DNA of 7,484 nt, from NCBI GenBank assembly GCA_934725345.1, contig CAKVBG010000054.1, positions 1 to 7,484 on the forward strand. The letters are read 5' to 3'. Origin of the DNA: an uncultured Eubacteriales bacterium (GTDB taxonomy: Bacteria; Bacillota; Clostridia; Oscillospirales; Acutalibacteraceae). A model generated the notes under the pieces. The model was not told where the DNA came from. It worked only from the letters and a program-made list of their open reading frames with translations, and made no database searches. Made by a program: the position numbers and the translations under genes. How positions within the stretch are numbered: the first letter of the stretch is position 1; the number at the start of each line of letters is the position of its first letter. Below, piece by piece: positions 1 through 5,889 of the stretch.

Positions 1-784
1 GTTTGATAAACTGCTTTAAGTTGTTAGCGTGTATGCTTGCTATAATTTTGACTCCGGAATTTAAACATTGAGTTATTGCATAGGCGTCTTTTAAATTTCC
101 AATTTCATCGCAGATAATTATTTCCGGCGAAAGACATCTCAAAGCTTGTAATATCCCGATTGCTTTGGGAAATCCTGCTAAAACGTCGCAGGAAGATATA
201 TCCATTTGAGGGACTCCTTCATGGACTCCGGAGATTTCAAATCTGGAATCCACAACAGTAACTTTTCTATCGTTCAGAGCAAATGTTCTAGCTAGATCTC
301 GCAAAATAGTGGTTTTTCCACTTGAAGGTGCACCCAATATTAAAGTGCCTAAGTCGTCGTTTTTGATTTTTTCATATATCTCTTTTGCACACCCTTTGAA
401 TTCCTTTGCAATTCTAATGTTAAATGAGGTTATATTTTTAAGGTTAGAAATCTCTCCGTTTTCAATTACTGCACTTCCTGCGATACCTATCCGGTGACCT
501 CCCTTAAAAGTTATGAATCCTTGTTTGAGTTGCTCTTGAAAACTGTAAATGGAGTGATGACAAATATTCTGTAAAAATTCAGTGATGTCCGTCTGTGAGG
601 CGTAGCAATCCAAAACTTGAGTTTCAGCACAGGATATCACGCACACAGGTTGATTTACTCTAATTCTAATTTCTTGAGCGGTTTGTTTAATTTGATTTGG
701 TAGATTAAACAAGGGACGTTTTAAACTATAGGGTATATGGGATATCAGCTGATTAAAAACTTCAACTTCTTTACTATTTATCAT
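1..784 (-). CDS. spoIIIAA: Stage III sporulation protein AA (SpoIIIAA), ATPase, 3' end outside the window
   Basis: I translated this from the ATG at 784-782; 261 codons are visible and no stop is reached before the left edge. A Walker A motif, GAPSSGKTT, lies at residues 151-159 and a Walker B motif, IIICDEIG, at about 222-229. A HAN stretch follows near the edge. The N-terminal part carries the family's EIRIRV strand and a KGGHRIGIAG motif. SpoIIIAA is a secretion-type AAA+ ATPase that works at the mother-cell face of the SpoIIIA-SpoIIQ channel joining mother cell and forespore during engulfment. Bacillus SpoIIIAA is about 307 residues, so roughly 45-50 are missing here, and spoIIIAB-AH would be expected further left. 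A strong Shine-Dalgarno (AGGAGG-like, about 793-803) fixes the start. One oddity is DSRFEI at residues 179-184, where relatives usually read D-E-R-S-E-I. Confidence 0.93.
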   Translation of the reverse strand, partial: MINSKEVEVFNQLISHIPYSLKRPLFNLPNQIKQTAQEIRIRVNQPVCVISCAETQVLDCYASQTDITEFLQNICHHSIYSFQEQLKQGFITFKGGHRIGIAGSAVIENGEISNLKNITSFNIRIAKEFKGCAKEIYEKIKNDDLGTLILGAPSSGKTTILRDLARTFALNDRKVTVVDSRFEISGVHEGVPQMDISSCDVLAGFPKAIGILQALRCLSPEIIICDEIGNLKDAYAITQCLNSGVKIIASIHANNLKQFIK

Positions 785-844
785 GTCTTGTCCTCACTCC
801 TCCTGATACATATCTATGGAATTTAAAAACTTCTTAGAACAAAA

Positions 845-874
845 CATTTTTATGATTTTTTTCTAATTGCCTAT
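845..874 (-). promoter_or_regulatory. Possible SigE-like promoter for spoIIIAA
   Basis: On the minus strand, ATA (874-872) is followed after 17 bases by CATAAAAATG (854-845). The SigE pattern known from Bacillus is ATA, 16-18 bases, then CATACA-T. The -35 element and spacing fit, but the -10 matches only partly. It would start transcription about 55 bases before the spoIIIAA ATG. The spoIIIA operon is SigE-controlled in Bacillus, which is why I looked for this. In such AT-rich DNA the match could be chance. Confidence 0.3.
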
Positions 875-902
875 TGATTTATATAAATAATACATATATA
901 AT
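874..902 (+). promoter_or_regulatory. SigA-type promoter for the lipoprotein gene
   Basis: TTGATT (874-879), a 17-base spacer and a perfect TATAAT (897-902) face right. Transcription would start near 909, giving a leader of about 60 bases before the TTG start at 968. The spacing and the exact -10 box make this the best promoter in the left half of the window. It suggests vegetative rather than sporulation-specific expression of the downstream unit. The -35 box overlaps the possible SigE-like site of the divergent spoIIIAA. Confidence 0.7.
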
Positions 903-908
903 TAAGAA

Positions 909-928
909 GCATAAATTTATTTTTATGC
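909..928 (+). promoter_or_regulatory. Inverted repeat at the predicted transcription start
   Basis: GCATAAA (909-915) and its exact reverse complement TTTATGC (922-928) flank a 6-base loop. The repeat starts almost exactly at the start site predicted from the SigA -10 box. It could be an operator, or an A/U-rich hairpin that protects the 5' end of the mRNA. The arms are only 7 bases and AT-rich, so chance is not excluded. Confidence 0.4.
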
Positions 929-955
929 AACTAATTTGTTTTTCAAAGATGTGTT

Positions 956-970
956 GGAGATGATATTTTG
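956..970 (+). promoter_or_regulatory. Ribosome binding site fixing a TTG start
   Basis: GGAGA at 956-960 stands 7 bases before the TTG at 968. No ATG or GTG gives a complete signal peptide in this frame, and the lipoprotein signal begins right after this TTG, so the rare start codon is the right one. Confidence 0.75.
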
Positions 971-2476
971 AAGAAGTGTTTTAAAATTTTATCTTGGTTA
1001 CTTGGCTTGAGCGTCATATTCTTAACAGGATGCGGGAAAAAATCTGAGGAAGAAGTTAGTTCTAATCATACACCGAAAAAAGATTACGATATCTTTGTGT
1101 ATAATTCGGACACTAGCGTTGGTAAAGCTTTGCGTGAGATGTGCGATGAATACACCAAAAGGACGGGAGTAATAATTAGAACCGTTACTCCAAGTGAGGA
1201 GGAAAGTACCGTAGAAAATTTGGAATCCTATTTGAATTCTGAATTCCCTCCTGATATATTTACGGCTCACGATTTAGAAGAAGTAAACAAATGGCAGTCT
1301 TTGGAAAATATATGGGATTTCAGTAATGCAACAGAAGATTCCTTTAAAACTGTTGTTAATGAAATACCTGAAGGTTTGAAACTTAGTACTGATACTTCGA
1401 ATAGTTTTGGAGTGCCCGCAAAAATTCAGGGAGCGGGGTATATTGTGGACCCTAAAATGATAGCTTCTCTTTTTGGAGGAGATAAATATCGTAAAGTTTT
1501 GCATGACTTGAAAGTTTGTAGTTATGAGGAATTCCTAAACTTTTTAGCTGCTGTAAGCGGTTATATTCAGAGTGGAGATATCACGGAATTCACATTAAAT
1601 GAAAAACCCTATTCATTTGTAAGCGAGAAGGGTGAACTGAGTAAAAAATTAACAGGAGTTTTCTCCTTAGCCGGAGGAGAAACAAAACCTCTAGGAAATT
1701 ATTTATTAAACCATGTACTTGCTGCAAATTTTGAAACTCCTGCCGCAGCCAACATAGCAAATTCAACTCAAATTGAAACCTCGAGTAGTCTTTTCATGAA
1801 ATATGCCGAAGGACTTGATGCCATTAGCAGTGTGGTCTCGGGCGATGACGGATTTATGGATAGGGGAGCTGATTTTGTAAGCAGTAGTAAAAATAGTATC
1901 ACTTTAGCTATAAAACGATTTGTAGCGGGTAAATCGCTATTTCTTGTTGGACAAACCAAAGATTTCGATAATATGAGTGTTTTTGATTCTTTGGTAGCAA
2001 AAAGATGTGAATTCATTCCCGTGAAGATGCCTGTAACAGAAACGGATGTAAACGATGAGTCAAATAACAAAATTAAAAATCTACAAAAATCTATAACTGT
2101 ATTCTCTCCACTGTATTACTGTATCAATGCAAAATCATCAGATACAGAAAAGAAGGTGGCTCAAGATTTTTTAGTGTGGTTAAAAACGTCTGATTTGGCT
2201 GAGAAGTACTTAATTTCAGAATTTGGCTATGTTCCTTACGACCTTAAGAACGGAAATGTTTTAGATAATCCTCTTGAAAGGTCTATGGTGGAATATGTGT
2301 CTGAAAAAAACTACGTACCTAACGTTTCTATGGGCCTTCCTAATTCTCTAACCCAAAATGATTTAGGAAAATACATTATCGAAAAACTTTTCACCAAGCC
2401 GTCATGGTCACTGATGGATTATGAGGAACTTGCGGACTTTGCGGTAAACAAATGGAAGGAACTCAAAGGGGTCTAG
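968..2476 (+). CDS. Extracellular solute-binding lipoprotein (ABC importer SBP family 1-like)
   Basis: The protein has 502 residues and a TTG start. A lipoprotein signal peptide is clear: basic MKK, a hydrophobic stretch, then lipobox LTGC with the lipidated cysteine at residue 22, followed by a charged linker. The mature N-terminus (about residues 40-110) has the opening strand YDIFVYNSD, a helix, a second strand and an FPPDIFTAHD segment, as in sugar-type family 1 binding proteins. Near the C-terminus, SPLYYCINAKS, DFLVWLKTSD and FGYVPYD match the hinge and closing helices of that family. It should sit on the outer face of the membrane and bind a small solute, probably a carbohydrate, but the ligand is not readable. 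At 502 residues it is longer than the usual 400-450. No permease or ATPase gene follows, so it is an orphan. It is the first gene of the unit, 30 bases before the next gene. Confidence 0.85.
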   Translation: MKKCFKILSWLLGLSVIFLTGCGKKSEEEVSSNHTPKKDYDIFVYNSDTSVGKALREMCDEYTKRTGVIIRTVTPSEEESTVENLESYLNSEFPPDIFTAHDLEEVNKWQSLENIWDFSNATEDSFKTVVNEIPEGLKLSTDTSNSFGVPAKIQGAGYIVDPKMIASLFGGDKYRKVLHDLKVCSYEEFLNFLAAVSGYIQSGDITEFTLNEKPYSFVSEKGELSKKLTGVFSLAGGETKPLGNYLLNHVLAANFETPAAANIANSTQIETSSSLFMKYAEGLDAISSVVSGDDGFMDRGADFVSSSKNSITLAIKRFVAGKSLFLVGQTKDFDNMSVFDSLVAKRCEFIPVKMPVTETDVNDESNNKIKNLQKSITVFSPLYYCINAKSSDTEKKVAQDFLVWLKTSDLAEKYLISEFGYVPYDLKNGNVLDNPLERSMVEYVSEKNYVPNVSMGLPNSLTQNDLGKYIIEKLFTKPSWSLMDYEELADFAVNKWKELKGV

Positions 2477-2506
2477 TTTATCTTTTAGAATAAAGAAGGT
2501 GCGAAA

Positions 2507-2998
2507 ATGGAGATACCAACCGAATTATTTTTTGATAGGGGAAAGTATGTTTGGTCTAAAGCGGTTTTAGAAGGTCTTTTTAGTAATTTGGAGCAAATGG
2601 AGAAATCTAATAAACCAGCAGCTTCAGAAAGATGTTTCGTAAAATTTCATTTGGAACTTGAAAGAGCTTACAATGAGTTTTTACAGGATTTAAAGGACCT
2701 TCCTTTAATCATAAACTGCAGAGCCAAAGGCAACAGCACCTCTCATTTTGGCGGGAGTACGTGTTTGAAATTAATTAATTCATTTGTGGCTTCTGCAGAT
2801 AAGTATCTTAGTGAATCGAAGTACTCCCAGGACTTAACCTATGGAAGCCCGGCGAGTATTGCAAAAGCTTTAAAAGAAAAATCAGTTGAAAGTATTAATT
2901 ACGCACGTCAATTTGAATCTAAAGCGAACAGCGATTATAACACTTTGGGTATTGACAGTACCCTAAATATCTTCAGAGAAAGTGGGTATAAAATTTAA
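2507..2998 (+). CDS. Hypothetical protein, 163 residues, unknown family
   Basis: I do not recognise this protein. The ATG follows AAGGTG (2496-2501) by five bases, and the start lies 30 bases after the lipoprotein stop, which suggests co-transcription. There is no signal peptide or membrane segment, so it is probably cytoplasmic. Predicted structure by eye is mostly helical, with one strand-like patch, LPLIINC, at about 65-71. Next comes a Gly/Ser-rich turn (75-84) and a helix around CLKLINSFVASADKYL (86-101). Features shared with the next two genes are a VWSK motif at 15-18 followed by LFSN, an LT-x-GSPA segment at 110-116, and a C-terminal ESGYKI. These hint at distant paralogy, inferred by eye only. 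The function is unknown. Confidence 0.75.
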   Translation: MEIPTELFFDRGKYVWSKAVLEGLFSNLEQMEKSNKPAASERCFVKFHLELERAYNEFLQDLKDLPLIINCRAKGNSTSHFGGSTCLKLINSFVASADKYLSESKYSQDLTYGSPASIAKALKEKSVESINYARQFESKANSDYNTLGIDSTLNIFRESGYKI

Positions 2999-3020
2999 TA
3001 ACTAGAAAGAAGCGGTATGT

Positions 3021-3386
3021 GTGCCTAAAAATACTAAAGGGTGGAGAAAAACTTTAACTAATATTTTTAGTAATGATAAAATAAATAATTTTCTAAAAAG
3101 ACTCTTTGCGGAGTTTGATAGAGATGTGACTGTCAATTTTAAATTGATAGATGATATTGATCAAAAAGTTAAAATTGAAAGCGGGAAAATATGTATAGTG
3201 AGTAAAAGAAGAAAAAATACATGTGAGAGCGCCGGAGAGGTAGTGGAATATCTGAAAAAGAGATTTGAAAAGGGATTTGACACCATAAATGGTTTTATTA
3301 AAGAAGTAGAAGAATACGGGTATAATATCATAAATGCTTTTAGGGACGAATTTGAAAAAGAAAAACCTAAAGAAGGTTACTCTTAA
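3021..3386 (+). CDS. Hypothetical 121-residue ORF, probable surviving 5' part of a decayed gene
   Basis: This is the intact first stretch of the longer broken gene described at 3021-3851. It has a GTG start (3021), 22 bases after the preceding stop, with only a weak AGAAGCGG-like ribosome site. The ATG at 3017 is out of frame and stops after three codons. The product would be charged, Lys/Glu-rich and mostly helical, without signal or membrane segments. A GWRKTL motif lies at 7-12, FSN at 16-18, a strand pair around VKIES and ICIVSK at 50-62, and GYNIINAFRD at 100-109. It may still be translated as a short protein, but the coding signal continues past its stop. Confidence 0.5.
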   Translation: MPKNTKGWRKTLTNIFSNDKINNFLKRLFAEFDRDVTVNFKLIDDIDQKVKIESGKICIVSKRRKNTCESAGEVVEYLKKRFEKGFDTINGFIKEVEEYGYNIINAFRDEFEKEKPKEGYS

Positions 3387-3851
3387 AGTATCGTAAGGTT
3401 TTTTAAGGATTTTTATATTGATCCCATTTTTGATAGAGTAAGAAAATTCAGCACTAAATACTTTAATGAGATAAAAACTACCAGAGCACAATTTATAGAT
3501 CCAGTGGTTAATGCCTACAAAAAAAGTTCTGAGAAGAAAAATATGGAAAAATAGTTCCAAGAGTTAATCAAACAAGGCGGAGATGTGAGCCGGTTTAAAT
3601 TTAAAAGCACATTGGGCGTTGCCATAAAAAACATCCGAGAACTATCTACATGGAACAAAAAATTAAAAAGAACACTTCCAAAAGAAGCAGAGCAACTCAT
3701 AAATGTTATAGATAATATTAGCAAAAGGGGGTATAGAATCAAATGTCATATATCATAATGCATTTAGAAATGATAAAGGGCAGACCACTGGATAATAGAT
3801 AATGTGTTGTTCATAGACGATGAATTAAAAAATTTAAAGGGAGAGTGTTAA
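3021..3851 (+). pseudogene. Decayed hypothetical gene: two in-frame stops and two probable frameshifts
   Basis: The frame opened by the GTG at 3021 is blocked at codon 122 (TAA, 3384-3386) and codon 178 (TAG, 3552-3554). It is otherwise open to a TAA at 3756-3758. Between and after these stops the translation still looks like protein: charged helices such as IVRFFKDFYIDPIFDRVRKF and NKKLKRTLPKEAEQLINVID. Near 3740 the sense moves one frame forward, giving NVIYHNAFRNDKGQ. Near 3777 it returns to the original frame as ADHWIIDNVLFIDDEL and ends at TAA 3849-3851, just before the next gene's ATG at 3853. An intact version would be about 277 residues. UAA and UAG end the neighbouring genes, so a changed genetic code does not explain it. 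The product family is unknown; it resembles both flanking genes in small motifs. Confidence 0.7.
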
Positions 3852-3852
3852 C

Positions 3853-5175
3853 ATGGTGGATAAAAAAAGTTCTAAGTTTAAAAGATTATCTCAACGTATT
3901 AAAAAGCAATCTGCGAGTGTTTATACTAGTTTGGATGAAAGCGTGGATACAGACGATTTAAAAATGAAGAAAAAAGGTAAACGTATGAGCATATGGAGAA
4001 GAACTATCTCAAGTTTTAGCGATTTGTACAAAACTACTAAAGACAGCATCGATGGCTCAGAAAAGGAGATGTTGGTTAGTACGCGCAAAGCGATGAAAGA
4101 ATCTGAAAAAATTCAGATTTCTGAAGCAAATAAGGCACTAGAAGAAGCAGGAGTATCGAGTAGCGAGAGGAAAAACGTAATTAGAAAAATAAAAGAGGAA
4201 TTTGAGAATGAAAGTAAAACAATATCTAAAAGAATTAAAAAGAAATTTGGTAGATTGAGGAAAAATGTTGAGAGGTTGAGTAATAAAAAGAATTCTGCCC
4301 AAAATGCAGAAGAGCTTGAACAACTTGTTCAAAACGATTGCCAAACTAATAAATTAGATAAAAATTCAAATGTTAAAGAATGCATAGACACTATTACAAA
4401 AGATTTACCTCAAGAAATAGAAGAAAGCAAAGAAGCATGCAAAAAAACTATAAATGGATTAAACATTGAAAATATAAAAATCGTAGGAACCACATATATT
4501 GACGCAAAACGAGAAAAAAATAATTCGGTAAGTTTAGTGGGTATGAAGGAAGAATTCGAGAATAATATAAAGGATTGTTGCAAAAAAATTGATGCCGAAA
4601 TTAAGAAATACAACGTAGAAGAAATTACAGTAAGACGTAGTGAAAAAGGAATGGTGATAAATGGTAAAACTCATAAAAATTTTAAAAAATTAATAAAAAC
4701 AATACATCAAATTGTATCTGCCCAAGAACAAAATATAAATCAACTTTATAAAAATTTAACTAATGAGGGTATTAGTCCAGCTGTTGAGTTTGCAGTTGAA
4801 CTTATGAAGAAGTCAGGTAAATTTACTGAAGCAGATATAAGTAAATATCAGAAAGACGTAGGAGAAGGTGTTGAGGAGCTTCAGAGTGCAATTAGTGGAA
4901 TGGGCCAGGGCCTAAGAAAATCTATGGATAATGCTCCGGATTTATACAATAATGATAAAAAATCGGTAGATGAAGATTTTAAAAAATATATACGGGGTGA
5001 AGAATTAAAAGATTCGTCACTAGTAAATATTTATATCAATTTGATTTCGAATCTGAATAAATACACAAAAACTGCATTGGAAGAAAAAATCCCCTCAATA
5101 ATTGAAAAATCTATGGAAAAAATTAAAACATGTTTTTTAAAATTAGTTAATGAAAAAATCAAAAAAAATAAATAA
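3853..5175 (+). CDS. Hypothetical lysine-rich helical protein, 440 residues
   Basis: I recognise no family. A strong ribosome site, AAAGGGAGAG (3836-3845), precedes the ATG by seven bases. The product has about 74 lysines (17% by hand count) and many Glu. There is no signal peptide or membrane segment. Long amphipathic, probably coiled-coil helices lie at about 65-165 and 225-260, and another helical tract spans 275-440. The first 50 residues are basic and end in SIWRRTI (46-52), resembling GWRKTL of the preceding decayed gene. Two strand-like patches, ENIKIVGTTYI (206-216) and EEITVRRSEKGMVI (256-269), break the helices. The segment NLTNEGISPA (301-310) resembles LT-x-GSPA in the 163-residue protein. 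It is the last gene of the unit; no terminator hairpin with a T-run follows before the tRNA promoter. A structural or nucleic-acid-binding role is possible, but nothing proves one. Confidence 0.8.
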   Translation: MVDKKSSKFKRLSQRIKKQSASVYTSLDESVDTDDLKMKKKGKRMSIWRRTISSFSDLYKTTKDSIDGSEKEMLVSTRKAMKESEKIQISEANKALEEAGVSSSERKNVIRKIKEEFENESKTISKRIKKKFGRLRKNVERLSNKKNSAQNAEELEQLVQNDCQTNKLDKNSNVKECIDTITKDLPQEIEESKEACKKTINGLNIENIKIVGTTYIDAKREKNNSVSLVGMKEEFENNIKDCCKKIDAEIKKYNVEEITVRRSEKGMVINGKTHKNFKKLIKTIHQIVSAQEQNINQLYKNLTNEGISPAVEFAVELMKKSGKFTEADISKYQKDVGEGVEELQSAISGMGQGLRKSMDNAPDLYNNDKKSVDEDFKKYIRGEELKDSSLVNIYINLISNLNKYTKTALEEKIPSIIEKSMEKIKTCFLKLVNEKIKKNK

Positions 5176-5184
5176 AAATAGGTA

Positions 5185-5213
5185 TTGACATTCATTTTGT
5201 TTAGTAGTAGACT
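5185..5213 (+). promoter_or_regulatory. SigA promoter of tRNA-Leu
   Basis: An exact TTGACA (5185-5190), a 17-base spacer and TAGACT (5208-5213, four of six consensus bases) stand only 10 bases after the stop of the preceding gene. The start site would be near 5220, about 40 bases before the mature tRNA. Confidence 0.7.
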
Positions 5214-5216
5214 GTA

Positions 5217-5254
5217 GACAATTCAGGTAAGGCGATTATCTTATTTGAGTTGTC
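5217..5254 (+). other. 14-pair hairpin in the tRNA-Leu leader
   Basis: GACAATTCAGGTAA (5217-5230) pairs along its full length with TTATTTGAGTTGTC (5241-5254) around a 10-base loop. Three of the 14 pairs are G-U, so the fold is better as plus-strand RNA than as a DNA palindrome or in the opposite strand. It begins at about the predicted transcription start and ends six bases before the tRNA. No T-run follows, so it is not an ordinary terminator. It may be a leader structure affecting 5' processing, or a partial stop for read-through from upstream. Confidence 0.55.
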
Positions 5255-5260
5255 TCGTTA

Positions 5261-5347
5261 GCCGGTGTGGCGGAATAGGTAGACGCAAGGGACTTAAAAT
5301 CCCTCGGTAGCAATACCGTGCCGGTTCAAGTCCGGCCACCGGTACCA
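5261..5347 (+). tRNA. tRNA-Leu (anticodon UAA)
   Basis: A full cloverleaf of 87 bases includes an encoded CCA. The acceptor GCCGGTG pairs with CACCGGT (one G-U at the first pair), followed by discriminator A, as usual for leucine. The anticodon arm AGGGA / TCCCT encloses loop CTTAAAA, giving TAA. A long variable arm, typical of class II tRNAs, follows at about 5304-5318. The T-arm is GCCGG-TTCAAGT-CCGGC. It reads UUA codons, which are common in this AT-rich DNA. Confidence 0.97.
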
Positions 5348-5361
5348 TGGTTTGAATAACT

Positions 5362-5394
5362 GCTCATCACGGTACTGATGGGCATTTTTATTTT
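5362..5394 (+). terminator. Intrinsic terminator after tRNA-Leu
   Basis: GCTCATCA (5362-5369) pairs with TGATGGGC (5376-5383), with one T-G pair and a six-base loop. The T-rich tract ATTTTTATTTT follows at once. It lies 14 bases after the tRNA. Confidence 0.85.
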
Positions 5395-5441
5395 CAAAAT
5401 TCTATCATATGTACCACACAAAATTTACTTCAAAATATTAA

Positions 5442-5470
5442 TTGACAGAATTTCTAATTATTGATATCAT
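5442..5470 (+). promoter_or_regulatory. SigA promoter of tRNA-Gly
   Basis: An exact TTGACA (5442-5447), a 17-base spacer and TATCAT (5465-5470) stand 14 bases before the mature tRNA. The two tRNAs are therefore separate transcription units, with the tRNA-Leu terminator between them. Confidence 0.8.
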
Positions 5471-5484
5471 TCCAAGAGTGATAT

Positions 5485-5559
5485 GCGAAAGTAGTTCAGG
5501 GGTAGAACGTCAGCTTCCCAAGCTGGATGTCGCGGGTTCGAATCCCGTCTTTCGCTCCA
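5485..5559 (+). tRNA. tRNA-Gly (anticodon CCC)
   Basis: This 75-base cloverleaf has an encoded CCA. Acceptor GCGAAAG pairs with CTTTCGC, followed by discriminator T. The anticodon arm TCAGC / GCTGG encloses loop TTCCCAA, so the anticodon is CCC, reading GGG. The T-arm has TTCGAAT. The gene is single-copy in the window, with its own promoter and terminator. Confidence 0.96.
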
Positions 5560-5570
5560 ATAATTGTTAA

Positions 5571-5615
5571 AGCCGCAAAATTCTATCTAAGGATTCTGCG
5601 GCTAGTTAGTTTTTT
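5571..5615 (+). terminator. Intrinsic terminator after tRNA-Gly, possibly shared with the convergent gene
   Basis: AGCCGCA (5571-5577) pairs exactly with TGCGGCT (5597-5603). After one mismatch, AATTC (5579-5583) also pairs with GGATT (5591-5595). A run of six T (5610-5615) follows seven bases later. On the minus strand the same stem is followed by TTTAACAATTATT, so it may also end the convergent membrane-protein gene, whose stop is at 5614-5616. Confidence 0.75.
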
Positions 5616-5838
5616 AGAGAGTTTCATCAATTTTAGATTTTATATTATGAGTGAACTCTTCTGCTCCTGCTAACATTTTTCTTGCATTCCTTTGCATACG
5701 TTTATCATGGTCAAAGAAATACATTCCTACCATTCCAGCAATTGTACCTAATACTGCTCCTGCAAGTAGTAATCTTATCATCCCACAAACTCTTGTGCAA
5801 AAGCAAGGGCCTTCGTTATGATGTTCTGGTCCGCACAT
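5614..5838 (-). CDS. Small YtxH-like membrane protein with Cys/His-rich N-terminus
   Basis: The protein has 74 residues. The ATG at 5838-5836 has a clear ribosome site, GTAAAGGAGA (5856-5847). One hydrophobic segment with small residues, MIRLLLAGAVLGTIAGMVGM, spans about 20-39. It is followed by the charged FFDHDKRMQRNARKM and an amphipathic C-terminal helix. A Gly/Ala-rich membrane helix followed by a basic helix is the usual layout of YtxH-like proteins of Firmicutes, whose role is poorly defined. Before the helix stand Cys2, His6, His7, Cys12, Cys14 and Cys18, which could bind a metal or form disulfides; this is not usual in the family as I know it. A start at Met20 would remove them, but it lacks a good ribosome site. 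Confidence 0.7.
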   Translation of the reverse strand: MCGPEHHNEGPCFCTRVCGMIRLLLAGAVLGTIAGMVGMYFFDHDKRMQRNARKMLAGAEEFTHNIKSKIDETL

Positions 5839-5861
5839 AATTCACATCTCCTTTACAAAAT

Positions 5862-5889
5862 TTTATTTGAGCTAATCGATACCTTTCAA
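5862..5889 (-). promoter_or_regulatory. Possible SigA-like promoter for the YtxH-like gene
   Basis: On the minus strand, TTGAAA (5889-5884), a 16-base spacer and AATAAA (5867-5862) would start transcription close before the ribosome site, leaving a very short leader. The -10 box matches four of six bases. No other convincing signal was found between this gene and yunB (5839-6072). Confidence 0.3.

Noticed and set aside
309..497. Plus-strand ORF of 62 codons
   Set aside because: It lies antisense to the Walker A region of spoIIIAA, whose reading is clear, and has no ribosome site.
1022..2070. Three minus-strand ORFs of 76-100 codons
   Set aside because: All lie opposite the well-supported lipoprotein gene, show no family features and have no ribosome sites.
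3384..3554. Stop-codon reassignment or programmed read-through as an explanation for the broken gene
   Set aside because: TAA and TAG both end neighbouring genes normally, and the same gene also has frameshifts, so decay is simpler.
3093..3560. Minus-strand ORF of 155 codons, rich in Phe and Ile
   Set aside because: Its composition is what the reverse of a Lys/Glu-rich gene gives. It starts at TTG without a ribosome site, and the plus strand has the better coding signal.
5261..5559. tRNA genes as attachment sites of an integrated element
   Set aside because: No second copy of either tRNA 3' end and no integrase gene is in the window.
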